Shown here in pieces: positions 46,021 through 54,954 of a stretch of DNA of 64,000 nucleotides. Both the position numbers and the translations under genes were made by a program. The number at the start of each line of letters is the position of its first letter. Within the stretch, counting starts at the first letter, position 1. Below the pieces are notes generated by a model. The model did not search any database and was not told the origin of the DNA. It saw only the letters and a program-made list of their open reading frames with translations. Origin of the DNA: an uncultured Aquimarina sp. (lineage in GTDB: Bacteria > Bacteroidota > Bacteroidia > Flavobacteriales > Flavobacteriaceae); assembly GCF_947496855.1 (NCBI RefSeq), contig NZ_CANMED010000001.1, positions 1,116,001-1,180,000 on the forward strand, written 5' to 3'.

Positions 46021-46807
46021 ATTAATTTATTTATATATTTTTTTATTAGCTTTCTTTAAACTAAGTTAACGTACTTAAGACTTCTTCAAAAAAAGGATCT
46101 ACTTTTAAAAAGTGTCTTTTCATTCAAAAAATACGTGTTTTCTATTAGTGTCAAACAGAAGACAAATGTTACTATATCATTTTTATTTTTTTTAGAAATT
46201 TCACTTGTCAGTGAAGCTCTGATTCCGATATCTCCTATCTCAAAATCATGAATGTATAACATAACTTCTACATTAGATTTTTGAGGCAGCGCATCAAAAC
46301 AATTTAGTGTCAAAATTCTCTAAGGATTATTTTTCAATCATTACAAAAACAAAACACTCTTCACTACAAAACCTAAAAAAGAATCGACAAAAAACCCAAT
46401 AACAACAAAATTAACTTTTTTATTAGCGTAAATTTCGTGCAAATATAACAATCTATATATTTATAATCAAAGACATATATCAACTAAGAAAAAACTTGTG
46501 TTTTTTGCCTCTCTATGATTAATCATTTTCTCAAAAAAATGAAAGACTTAGTATCAGCTTCTGACGTAACTAGTTACGCCACAAAAACTAATTTCATTTT
46601 TTTCAAGACCTAATATTGTATATGTAACATCATAATGCACCAATTAGTAGCAACAAAATAGAATTTTTCATGTTTTCTGTGTCTCAATTAATGAACTTAA
46701 ACCTTTTTAGAAAGATTACAATTGCAAAAGTGAAGATATTACGGTAAAATTACCCCACCCTTTTAGGGCAGGATTTATTACTTTGATTAAAACAGTGAGG
46801 AAAATTA
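46021..46807. other. Long intergenic region with an imperfect palindrome and no clear gene
   Basis: About 790 bp between two secreted-protein genes. A 75-codon minus-strand frame (46086-46313) starts only with TTG just after a stop and has no signal peptide or motif; it may be a fragment of a lost gene. The rest is AT-rich with many stops. An extended imperfect inverted repeat lies at 46531-46606 and is listed separately. Confidence 0.55.
46531..46606. repeat. Extended imperfect palindrome
   Basis: The outer arms aaaaaaatgaaagacttagt and actaatttcattttttt pair with a small gap. The centre tgacgtaactagttacgcca (46562-46581) is a 20-nt palindrome with one mismatched pair. The whole is about 76 nt long in otherwise empty DNA. 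It could be a MITE-like relic, a terminator or a regulator site. Confidence 0.5.
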
Positions 46808-48403
46808 TTATTTAGCTAGAGAAACTCTAAGTAACAGATTATTCTTCTTACCATCATAAGCTTCAAAAATCATATCTTGATTAGGCAGTGTTGCTACTTT
46901 ATAAACTTCTAGATTATCCAAACGAGAATTTCTAATATCACTTCCCGTAAGAATAGGATCTTTTGTTACTTCTCCACTAGCATCGTCTATGGTATATGAA
47001 GTTAGGTATAAGAACTCTTTTTTACCATCAAAATATCTTGTAGGATACTCATCAAAAGATCTTTTTAAGTTAGTGAAGTCGTCTATATGAAATAGATAAT
47101 GTTTACCTGCATTTTTAAAATTAATATATGACATACTCCTTTTTCCTCTAGCTCCTGTTTGATATTTAGGCAACCTATGAAACCATTTTACAGTTCCTTC
47201 CGGAGAAAGTTTTGACACAATTATATCTCTATAAAAATATTTGTAAGTCGTTCTTGAACCTGAAGAACTAGATGTGGTAAAAGATTCTACATATCGCTGT
47301 TCCCCAAGAATTACTGTACTTCCATCTTCATTATACACAACATCATTAACTTTTAAACTTTCAAAATCTTTTTTATCCTTTTCATCCTGAGTACCTTCAT
47401 TAATACGTTCTTCCCTTTTTAGTGCATATTGCTTTGCTATTTCTTCTGGAATATCATTTTTTAAAACAGAATTAACAAGACCAGTTTCATCCAAACTAGC
47501 AGAAAAGAGACCTGATGCCTCTAGTTTATTATCATTATTTACATAAAAACCGGAAACTCTTACTTTCCCTTGCTTATCCAAACCAATAACCGCATCCATA
47601 ATTGATTTACCCGATAGTTCTATTTTACTTTTAACAATCTCTTTTGGATTCTCTTTTATTTTAAAAACTTCTGTTCTATAGGAATAATCTAACTTGTTCT
47701 TTTCTTCTGCTTGAGAATTAAATACGGAAGCTGTCATATAAAAACTTCCTTCGTTATCAATCGCAAAATCTTCATTTTCTAACCATTTGCTTGTATAAGG
47801 TAATTTTACTTTTCGACTCCAAATTAGTTTTAAATTCGAATCATATACACTAATTCCTATTCTATCGGCTTTGTCGTCAGCTGTTTTTACTCTAAACAAT
47901 ACTAACAACTTCGTTCCATCAAATGATTTTTTAAAAACAAACTTATTAATCCGCCCACCTGCATCAAAACCATACGTACTTTTAAAACCTACATCATTAT
48001 TGATATTATCCTTATCACTACCTACAAGAACTGGTTTCTCAGCTATAATACCAGTAAGTGATATTTTTTGAGCATACGCTTTATCCTTAACTGTATAAAA
48101 AACAACTGCCTTCCCATTAAGATTCATTACCGTCTGAAAATCTCCTTTATCTTCGATTACCTGTCTTTTTTTCACATCTTCTTTAAGATCTTCTAAAGAA
48201 AAACGCTGAATCGTCATATCATTTCTTCCTTTCTTAATAGCAACCATTCTGTCTCCCGAAGCAACATAATATGAATTAGAACTTCTAATTCTTTTATACT
48301 TTTCTCCAATTTTGAAATTAAATTCTTCTGAAAGGATTGGTTTTTGGGCGAATGAATATGAACTAATAAAAAATACGAATAGAAAAAGGTGCTTTATTTT
48401 CAT
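46808..48403 (-). CDS. Secreted repeat-like protein of unknown function (paralogue B)
   Basis: A 531-residue paralogue of the protein at 42802-44409. It shares the order PILSEEFNFKIG, ENEDFAIDNEGSFYMTASVF, VVYNEDGSTVILGEQRY and SYTIDDASGEV. I choose the ATG at 48403, which begins a signal peptide (MKIKHLFLFVFFISSYSFAQ); an in-frame ATG 30 codons upstream would bury the signal. The family is beta-rich with unknown function. Confidence 0.75.
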   Translation of the reverse strand: MKIKHLFLFVFFISSYSFAQKPILSEEFNFKIGEKYKRIRSSNSYYVASGDRMVAIKKGRNDMTIQRFSLEDLKEDVKKRQVIEDKGDFQTVMNLNGKAVVFYTVKDKAYAQKISLTGIIAEKPVLVGSDKDNINNDVGFKSTYGFDAGGRINKFVFKKSFDGTKLLVLFRVKTADDKADRIGISVYDSNLKLIWSRKVKLPYTSKWLENEDFAIDNEGSFYMTASVFNSQAEEKNKLDYSYRTEVFKIKENPKEIVKSKIELSGKSIMDAVIGLDKQGKVRVSGFYVNNDNKLEASGLFSASLDETGLVNSVLKNDIPEEIAKQYALKREERINEGTQDEKDKKDFESLKVNDVVYNEDGSTVILGEQRYVESFTTSSSSGSRTTYKYFYRDIIVSKLSPEGTVKWFHRLPKYQTGARGKRSMSYINFKNAGKHYLFHIDDFTNLKRSFDEYPTRYFDGKKEFLYLTSYTIDDASGEVTKDPILTGSDIRNSRLDNLEVYKVATLPNQDMIFEAYDGKKNNLLLRVSLAK

Positions 48404-48684
48404 TTTTAATGATTTTTTGTCTGAATACATAACGTCTATAATTAGGTCAAGTAGCACAAAGATATGATTCTTGAATGAAACGTCTATTTTCATAAATTAT
48501 AAACTCATTTATTATTTTTTATAAATTTATTTGCAATGAAAAAACTGATTTTCAACTTTTTAAAAATTTGACACATATAAAACTAAAATAATGCTAAAAA
48601 AATGTTGCATTGTAGTCTCATAAAAGCTACATTTGCATCCGCATTTGAGATATTAATGTGGAGTTCATATAAAATAATGAATTT

Positions 48685-48771
48685 GGAGAGGTGCCTGAGT
48701 GGCCGAAAGGAACGGTTTGCTAAATCGTCGTACCAGTAATGGTACCCAGGGTTCGAATCCCTGTCTCTCCG
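48685..48771 (+). tRNA. tRNA-Ser (GCT)
   Basis: A class II tRNA of 87 nt with acceptor arms ggagagg / tctctcc, anticodon loop ttgctaa (48717-48723) with anticodon GCT at 48719-48721, a long variable arm (cgtaccagtaatggtacc region) and T-arm gttcgaatc. It reads AGC and AGT codons. CCA is not encoded. It is the first of three tRNAs in a row. Confidence 0.95.
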
Positions 48772-48829
48772 CTAATATTTTAGAATAATAATTTAATTTT
48801 AATTATTATTATTTTGAAAAGTTACACTT

Positions 48830-48904
48830 CGGGGTGTAGCGTAGCCCGGTTATCGCGCCGCGTTTGGGACGCGGAGGTCGCAGGTTCGAATCCTGCCACC
48901 CCGA
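48830..48904 (+). tRNA. tRNA-Pro (TGG)
   Basis: A 75-nt tRNA with acceptor arms cggggtg / caccccg, anticodon stem ccgcg / cgcgg, loop tttggga and anticodon TGG at 48865-48867. The T-arm contains ggttcgaatcc. It lies 58 bp after tRNA-Ser. Confidence 0.95.
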
Positions 48905-48919
48905 CATTATTAGAGTTAC

Positions 48920-48993
48920 GGGCTCGTAGCTCAGCTGGATAGAGCACCTCCCTTCTAAGGAGGCGGTCATAGGTTCGAATCCTATCGGGCTCA
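48920..48993 (+). tRNA. tRNA-Arg (TCT)
   Basis: A 74-nt tRNA with acceptor arms gggctcg / cgggctc (including G-T pairs), D-arm gctcagctggatagagc, anticodon stem cctcc / ggagg, loop cttctaa and anticodon TCT at 48954-48956. It lies 15 bp after tRNA-Pro and reads AGA codons, which are frequent in this AT-rich genome. Confidence 0.95.
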
Positions 48994-48994
48994 C

Positions 48995-49026
48995 AAAAAG
49001 TCTCACTTAAAAAAGTGAGACTTTTT
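48995..49026 (+). terminator. Rho-independent terminator of the tRNA cluster
   Basis: The arms aaaaagtctcactt (48995-49008) and aagtgagacttttt (49013-49026) pair perfectly with a 4-nt loop and run into a T-stretch (ctttttt). It starts two bases after tRNA-Arg and so ends the Ser-Pro-Arg transcript. Confidence 0.9.
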
Positions 49027-49535
49027 TGTTTTATGTTCTTCATCAAAGAGTAATGAAACAAACTTCAAAAAGTGACCACTACAATTGCAATTTACGAAAC
49101 AACAAATTCAGAAAACATTCTTTGATCTGTGACTTATAAAACGTGCTAAGATCGATTTTTTCAAAAACAGGGTTTTTTCCAGTGATTTTTTTAATTCAGT
49201 TTAATACATTCCTTAATGAATGAAAACAATTCTATATAATAACTACTTCGACCCCTTTTTTCTGAAGTTATACAACACTGTGCGAACAAATAAACCCTAG
49301 TTCACCGAATGCAAAAATTTTCGTTAATTTGTTTTTGTTTAATAATCATTAAATAGAGGGAAAAATTACGAATCTTTATTATGAATTTTAAAACAATTAC
49401 TACTATCAGTTCGAGCGGAGTCGAGAACTATTCTTAAAAAAAAACAGGTTTCGACTGCGCTTAACCAGAAAATTTCCGGGTATTTCAATTAAAAACAAGT
49501 AGCCATCTACTAACCGCTACCCTGTTATTTTAATT
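49027..49535. other. Intergenic region after the tRNA cluster
   Basis: About 510 bp with no convincing coding frame. It holds the inverted repeat at 49407-49467, a type of sequence that I recognise as dispersed in Flavobacteriaceae genomes. The rest is AT-rich and unstructured to my eye. Confidence 0.55.
49407..49467. repeat. Dispersed inverted repeat (TTCGA...AGTCGA type)
   Basis: The left arm gttcgagcggagtcgagaac (49409-49428) pairs imperfectly with the right arm gtttcgactgcgcttaac (49448-49465) around an A-rich loop. Sequences of this kind are spread through intergenic regions of many Flavobacteriaceae, from memory. It differs from the GACCTGTGAGGTC palindromes and so belongs to a second repeat family. 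Confidence 0.6.
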
Positions 49536-49967
49536 CTATTTGTTATTGATGTTTACTTTAAGAGGGAATCCTTTAAATTGCTCTGCTTCTTTAATTGAAA
49601 CGTCAACATCTCTTAGCCAACACTCAAATGTGACTTCTTTTTCTTTCTTATTAAAACCTTATAAGACCGTATCCCGAACCTCTCTCGTTTCTTCCGGATA
49701 CAACGGAAATAACTGTGCACTAAGTTTAAGTTTATTATTATAAGTGGTACAAATCCCAAATGCAATTACATCTTTTCTTTTGACGTTAACATCTATTATC
49801 TCATTAGGCTTTCTATTCCACCAGTCATTTGTCGTTATGGTATCGATTCCAGTAAAAGGAGCTACTATGGAATCTTTTTTGTTATTTGATTTATTATCAT
49901 AAAATTTATCGTTACAACTGTAGCCGTTGAATATAATAATGACTAATAATATTAAAATGGTTTTCAC
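49536..49967 (-). pseudogene. Small lipoprotein gene interrupted by an in-frame TAA
   Basis: The first 102 codons (49967 to the TAA at 49659-49661) encode a lipoprotein: signal MKTILILLVIIIFNGYSC with lipobox Cys near 18, then a polar mature region. In the same frame directly after the TAA, 40 further codons run to a TAG at 49536-49538 with protein-like sequence (GFNKKEKEVTFECWLRDVDV, ending FPLKVNINNK). The intact protein would be about 143 residues. The stop may be a recent nonsense mutation, a sequencing error, or a real end. No known domain. Confidence 0.6.
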
Positions 49968-50026
49968 AACTTCTATTTTTAAAAGATCTTAATGTTTTAT
50001 CTCACGAATTAACTACAATCATATTG

Positions 50027-51607
50027 TTAGCTAAAAACTAAATATATACTTATTACTAGTATACAAATAAGCAATCCCACAGGTATTGCATACTTATATG
50101 GTTTAATATCGACCTCTCGTGTATATTCAATTTGAAAAGCTTCTTTTCTGGGATATAATTTACCTATTAAAATCATTATCAGAACGTTTAACAAAAACAG
50201 AAATCCTTGAACATGTAAAAAATGAGGAAAAGTATTTTTTAGTATCGTATTATCTAATACTACATAAATCAGATAGATTACTGCTCCAGAAACAATTGCT
50301 ATTTTTGCTGCAATAGCAGGTATTTTTTTTGTGAGGTATCCCACGATGATAATCGTTAAAATAGGAATCGTATAGCATCCATTGACTTGTTGTAAATATC
50401 CAAATAAACCCGAAGGTGCATTCGCAATCAAAGGCGCTATAAACATTGATAAAAATGCCAACCCAACTCCAAATAGTTTTCCGGCTTTTACTACTTGGAT
50501 CTCCGAAGCTCCTTTGTTTATATATTCTTTATAAATATCTATACCAAATAATGTCACCGAACTATTTAATGCCGAATTAAATGAGCTAAGAATTGCACCA
50601 AACAAAACCGCCGCAAAAAAACCTACCATTGAAAGGGGTAATACTTTTTTAACTAGAGTAGGATATGCTTCATCAGGATTAGTGATACTATCTCCATAAA
50701 GATGAAACGCAATTATACCTGGTAACACAACCAATATCGGTCCTAATACTTTAATAAAAGCGGCTAACATCATTCCTTTTTGACCTTCTTTTAAATTTTT
50801 AGCTCCCAAAGCTCTTTGTATAATTGCTTGATTAGTTCCCCAATAAAACAACTGTACTAACATCATCCCTGTAAATATTGTACTAAAAGGAATTGAAGAA
50901 TCTTCGTTACCAATAGATGTAAATTTATCTTTATTAGCTTCAAACAATGTAGTAAAACCTTCAATTATATTCCCATCTCCTATAAGCATAAGACCTAAAA
51001 CCGGAATCATAGATCCACCTATCAAAAGACCTACAGCATTGATCGTATCCGAAACAGCTACTGCTTTAAGCCCTCCAAAAATGGCGTAAACAGAACCAAT
51101 AATCCCAATTGAAAAAACAGTAATCCATAGTGCAATGGTTTTATCAACTTGAAGTAAACCTGGGATATCAAAAATTGTACTAATAGCTAATGATCCAGAA
51201 TACAAAACAATAGGTAAAAGAACTACTACATAACCAGTAAGGAATAATCCAGAAGTAATAGATTTAGTATTAACATCATATCTTTTTTCTAAAAACTGTG
51301 GGATCGTAGTTAATCCTTCTTTTAAATACCTAGGTAATAAATACAGGGCGGTAACCACCATAGCAATAGCTGCTAACGTCTCCCAAGCCATTACCAAAAT
51401 CCCTTCTGAAAAGGCTTGCCCGTTAAGGCCTACAATTTGCTCTGTAGAAAGATTAGTAAGCAATAGCGAACCTGCAATTACTGGAGCTGTAAGACTTCTT
51501 CCTCCTAGGAAATATCCGGTAGAAGATTTTTCATCGGTCTTTCGTGTTGAAAAATAGGAAATAACGGCTACCAAAAGGGTAAAGCTAAGAAAAGTGATAA
51601 TGCCCAT
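50027..51607 (-). CDS. Sodium:solute symporter (SSS family) sugar transporter
   Basis: A 526-residue membrane protein with about 14 helices and SSS-family features: GYFLGGRSLTAPVIAGSLLL near 30-50, GLNGQAFSEGI, VYAIFGGLKAVAVSDTINAV, and the vSGLT-like YWGTNQAIIQRALGAKN. Such symporters take up sugars with Na+ and are common in marine polysaccharide operons. As the last gene of the L-AHG operon it may import L-AHG, galactose or a small oligosaccharide; the substrate is inferred from context. Confidence 0.9.
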   Translation of the reverse strand: MGIITFLSFTLLVAVISYFSTRKTDEKSSTGYFLGGRSLTAPVIAGSLLLTNLSTEQIVGLNGQAFSEGILVMAWETLAAIAMVVTALYLLPRYLKEGLTTIPQFLEKRYDVNTKSITSGLFLTGYVVVLLPIVLYSGSLAISTIFDIPGLLQVDKTIALWITVFSIGIIGSVYAIFGGLKAVAVSDTINAVGLLIGGSMIPVLGLMLIGDGNIIEGFTTLFEANKDKFTSIGNEDSSIPFSTIFTGMMLVQLFYWGTNQAIIQRALGAKNLKEGQKGMMLAAFIKVLGPILVVLPGIIAFHLYGDSITNPDEAYPTLVKKVLPLSMVGFFAAVLFGAILSSFNSALNSSVTLFGIDIYKEYINKGASEIQVVKAGKLFGVGLAFLSMFIAPLIANAPSGLFGYLQQVNGCYTIPILTIIIVGYLTKKIPAIAAKIAIVSGAVIYLIYVVLDNTILKNTFPHFLHVQGFLFLLNVLIMILIGKLYPRKEAFQIEYTREVDIKPYKYAIPVGLLICILVISIYLVFS

Positions 51608-51679
51608 AAAGTTTTAATTATAATGTCTTTGAGTAATAAGTTATTGAAGGAATGATTACATTTCTATAACAACTTTGGA

Positions 51680-52702
51680 CTAACGCAGTGCATTCCCTGA
51701 AGCAATAATAATAACCCCAAAAATCATAGCAATCAATCCTAAATAAAGTATTTTTCTAGGCTTAGTACCCGTTTTGCTCCATTCGCCTGTAAGTATTCCG
51801 GTAATAATAGCTATTGCCACACATGCCGTATTAAAAATAGCATACCCAACGGTATTTCCTGAAGATCCTAATTTATAGGCAGCAAATGCAAAGGTTCCTG
51901 AAGCAGCAAAGTTTAATAACGCCATAATAAAAGTGAAAAATAAATTCTTAGGGGTATGTATTGAACTAAATTTACTCCATAATTTTTTGGCACTTAACTG
52001 ATAAATAAAATAAGGGATTACAAAGAGTGCCCCAGAGACATAAATAACAACCATTACCATCACAGCGGTAATCCAATCTGGGTTTCCTGCGTTCTGACAA
52101 GCTTCGTGTAAATAAGGCCTGCCATAGGCATTTGCATAACTAAAGCCTGTAGCCAACAATCCACCAACAATAGCGATAATAATACCAATAGTCATAGAAG
52201 ACGATTTAGAGGAGGCTCCTTCGCTACTACTATTTTGGTCGTTAGCAGCTTGTCTTAACATCCCTGCTTTACCATTGAAAAACACTCCTAATAATACCAC
52301 TAAAATCCCTAGAAACATTACTACAAATACGTTATTTGGTGGCAAGCCGTCTACTAAAAATGGTAATAATGATCCTACTAATATAACAGTCCCTATAAAA
52401 ATAGAAAAGCCTAAAGACAAGCCAATATAATTAATAGCTTTACCCCACATCATTGCTCCAATACCCCAAAGAATACTAGCAAGTGCCATTTTCCATAAAA
52501 TATCGATTGGTATATTACTAATAATTTCATTAAATCCATTAATTAGTAAAAAACCAGCTGTAATAGGAATAACAAGCATGTTGATAAAAAACATCATACC
52601 CCAAGTATTCTCGAATTCGTAGCCTTTAGTGTATTTTTCCGGTAATGCGTATAGCCCTAGCATTAATCCCGCAAGGACAGCAAATAGTATTCCTATTGTC
52701 AT
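51680..52702 (-). CDS. RhaT-like sugar:proton symporter
   Basis: A 340-residue protein with about ten membrane helices, similar to L-rhamnose/H+ symporter RhaT (GILFAVLAGLMLGLYALPEK at the N-terminus, WGIGAMMWGKAINYIGLSLG near 90). The loop around 150-170 is serine-rich. RhaT-like proteins in algal-sugar operons may carry other deoxy or anhydro sugars. It lies 72 bp upstream of the SSS gene on the same strand. Confidence 0.85.
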   Translation of the reverse strand: MTIGILFAVLAGLMLGLYALPEKYTKGYEFENTWGMMFFINMLVIPITAGFLLINGFNEIISNIPIDILWKMALASILWGIGAMMWGKAINYIGLSLGFSIFIGTVILVGSLLPFLVDGLPPNNVFVVMFLGILVVLLGVFFNGKAGMLRQAANDQNSSSEGASSKSSSMTIGIIIAIVGGLLATGFSYANAYGRPYLHEACQNAGNPDWITAVMVMVVIYVSGALFVIPYFIYQLSAKKLWSKFSSIHTPKNLFFTFIMALLNFAASGTFAFAAYKLGSSGNTVGYAIFNTACVAIAIITGILTGEWSKTGTKPRKILYLGLIAMIFGVIIIASGNALR

Positions 52703-52742
52703 AATTATTGAATTTTATAAGTTGAAAATGTGTTTTATATAT

Positions 52743-53795
52743 CTAATTAGACGTATAAAATTTAAATATGGTTTTGCTAGTATACGGTTCTCCAGGATGT
52801 GTAATTGCCTTAGGTGCTCCATCTAAATTGACCCCATTGGGATATCGATGTGTTTCACAACAAAATGCTTTATACCGACCATACTGATCACCATTCTCCC
52901 TTTTTAGTAAGTCTGAAGTAAAATATCCTGAATAAAACAACATTCCAGGTTCTGTTGTTGAAACATCCATACATCTTCCACTTTCAGAATGCTCAAAAGA
53001 AGCTACTTTTTTTAATTTAAAATCTTTTGAAAATAAAAAATAATGATCAAAACCAGTTTCCATATGATCTAAGGCTTCTTTGAGTAATTTACCTTTTCTG
53101 AAATCTTCAGGCCTTCCTTCAACTTTTACAACTCCTCCTTGCGGAACACCTTTTTCATCTCCTTCTAAAAAAGCATCTGAATATATATTTACTTTATGAT
53201 CATGTACAGTTTCTCTAAACCCAGATAAATTAAAATATGAGTGATTTGTCAACGAAATGGGAGTTGCTTTATCTGTATCAGCTTCATATGAGATAATCAA
53301 TTCATTATTATTAGTAAGTGTAAAACTTGTAACTACAATAACATTACCAGGATATCCCTCTTCCATATCCAAACTATGCAAGCTCATTATTAGTGTAACT
53401 TGATCTTGTTCTTCATTACATTTTTGTACATTCCATATTCTCCTATCAAATCCTTGGGTTCCTCCATGTAAATGATTACCTCTATCATTGCCGACTAGAT
53501 TATATACTTTATCATCTATTGTAAATTTACCCTCATGAATTCTTGATGCACATCGGCCTACTGTTCCTCCAAAATAAGGAGCATTATTTTTATACTCATC
53601 AGAGAAATATCTATCTACACGTTCAAAACCACATGTAATTTCTCTGGAATTACCTTTATTATCTGGTGTTAGAATAGAAGTGATTGTTGCTCCGTAATTT
53701 GATATTTTCACCACTATTCCATTCTTGTTGGATAATTGATAAAGCGATACTATGTTATTTTCAACGGTGCCAAATTTTATTTTTTCTACTTTCAT
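52743..53795 (-). CDS. galM: Aldose 1-epimerase (galactose mutarotase)
   Basis: A 350-residue galactose mutarotase with the substrate-binding and catalytic motifs RGNHLHGGTQGFDRRIW (about 81-97), LTNHSYFNLSG, and the catalytic Glu in CCETHRYPNGVNLDG. No signal peptide, so cytoplasmic. It interconverts galactose anomers, which fits galactose released from agar by the GH2 and GH117 enzymes of the same operon. Confidence 0.92.
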   Translation of the reverse strand: MKVEKIKFGTVENNIVSLYQLSNKNGIVVKISNYGATITSILTPDNKGNSREITCGFERVDRYFSDEYKNNAPYFGGTVGRCASRIHEGKFTIDDKVYNLVGNDRGNHLHGGTQGFDRRIWNVQKCNEEQDQVTLIMSLHSLDMEEGYPGNVIVVTSFTLTNNNELIISYEADTDKATPISLTNHSYFNLSGFRETVHDHKVNIYSDAFLEGDEKGVPQGGVVKVEGRPEDFRKGKLLKEALDHMETGFDHYFLFSKDFKLKKVASFEHSESGRCMDVSTTEPGMLFYSGYFTSDLLKRENGDQYGRYKAFCCETHRYPNGVNLDGAPKAITHPGEPYTSKTIFKFYTSN

Positions 53796-53846
53796 GTGCG
53801 ATTAAAATGAGTGATTATTAAACATGTTGAACGACTTCAATTTTGG

Positions 53847-54941
53847 CTATTGTTGCTCAAAGGATCTTAATTTTTTCCAATTAAAAACAACACCTATGCC
53901 CGGTATATCCGGTGCTATTGCCCGATGATTTTCTACTACTAATGGTCTAGTAGTATATTCATCAATAGGAAAACTGTGCACCTCAAGCCAACCTGCATTT
54001 TCTTGCGCAGAAACTAGACTTACATGCAATTCTTGCATTCCGTGAGAACAGACCGGAATGTTATGTTCTTTAGCCAGTTTTGCTACTCGTAACCATCCGG
54101 TAATTCCTCCGCAATTAGATGCATCTGGTTGTATAAATGAAAGCTTGGCTTGCTCAAAAGCATACTCAAACTCGTGAATGGTATGTAGGTTTTCTCCCAT
54201 AGCAAGTGGAAAACCAGTTCTATCAACTATATTTCCATATCCTTTATAATGATCTGGTATGATTGGCTCTTCGAACCAAGTGATATCATATTCCTTAAAT
54301 CTATCTATAGCTTCTAAAGCTTTATTAATATCCATAGAATAATTAGCATCAACCATAAACGTTACGTCTGGTCCAATATATTCTCGTACGGCTTTAATTC
54401 TTTCAATATCTTCATCAAGATTTTCTCGCCCTATTTTAATTTTCACGGCATTAAACCCTCTGGATTTATACTCTTCCATATTGTTTAGAAGCTTCTCAAG
54501 AGGAAACATCAAATCGATACCTCCGCAATAAGCTTTACAACTATTACTTATTCCTCCTGCCACTTTCCAAAGAGGTAGTCCCTTCTTTTTACAATGAATA
54601 TCCCATAATGCGATATCAATTGTAGAGATTGCAAAAGATGCGATACCTCCTCTTCCTACATAGTGAATATGCCACTCTAAAAAGTCATAAATACCATCTA
54701 TATCAGAACCATCTTTACCTATAAGCACCTCTTTAAAATCATACTCAATCATGGCTTTTATTGCTCTACCCCCTTTACCTCCGGTATATGTATATCCGGT
54801 ACCTTGGGTACCATCATTAAGGGTAATAGTGGTTGTAACTAACTCAAAGTGATAGTGATCTCCATGTTTTGCATCAGACAATACTTCTGGCAATGGCACT
54901 TCAAATAAACGAGTATTTACTGAAGAAATTTGTGTATTCAT
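53847..54941 (-). CDS. 3,6-anhydro-L-galactonate cycloisomerase-like enolase-superfamily enzyme
   Basis: A 364-residue mandelate racemase/muconate-lactonizing enzyme-type protein. The catalytic lysine motif is K167-I-K169, the metal ligands are D198 (MVDAN), E224 (WFEEP) and E250 (MGEN), and the His/Asp dyad is H300 (CSHGMQE) with D273 (QPDASN). In the oxidative L-AHG pathway the cycloisomerase converts 3,6-anhydro-L-galactonate to 2-keto-3-deoxy-L-galactonate. Length and neighbours (ALDH, SDR, ADH, GH117) fit; a sugar-acid dehydratase is the alternative. Confidence 0.83.
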   Translation of the reverse strand: MNTQISSVNTRLFEVPLPEVLSDAKHGDHYHFELVTTTITLNDGTQGTGYTYTGGKGGRAIKAMIEYDFKEVLIGKDGSDIDGIYDFLEWHIHYVGRGGIASFAISTIDIALWDIHCKKKGLPLWKVAGGISNSCKAYCGGIDLMFPLEKLLNNMEEYKSRGFNAVKIKIGRENLDEDIERIKAVREYIGPDVTFMVDANYSMDINKALEAIDRFKEYDITWFEEPIIPDHYKGYGNIVDRTGFPLAMGENLHTIHEFEYAFEQAKLSFIQPDASNCGGITGWLRVAKLAKEHNIPVCSHGMQELHVSLVSAQENAGWLEVHSFPIDEYTTRPLVVENHRAIAPDIPGIGVVFNWKKLRSFEQQ

Positions 54942-54954
54942 AATCTATAGTATC

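Noticed and set aside
46086..46313. 75-codon minus-strand open frame
   Set aside because: Only a TTG start directly after an in-frame stop, no signal peptide or motif; at best a gene fragment.
48809..49061. Two overlapping minus-strand open frames across the tRNA cluster
   Set aside because: They are antisense to tRNA-Pro and tRNA-Arg; the familiar GFEPATSASQT-like peptide is a well-known tRNA antisense artefact.
51680..52702. Rhamnose operon
   Set aside because: The RhaT-like carrier is alone; no rhamnose isomerase, kinase or aldolase is present, and the neighbours fit L-AHG and galactose use.
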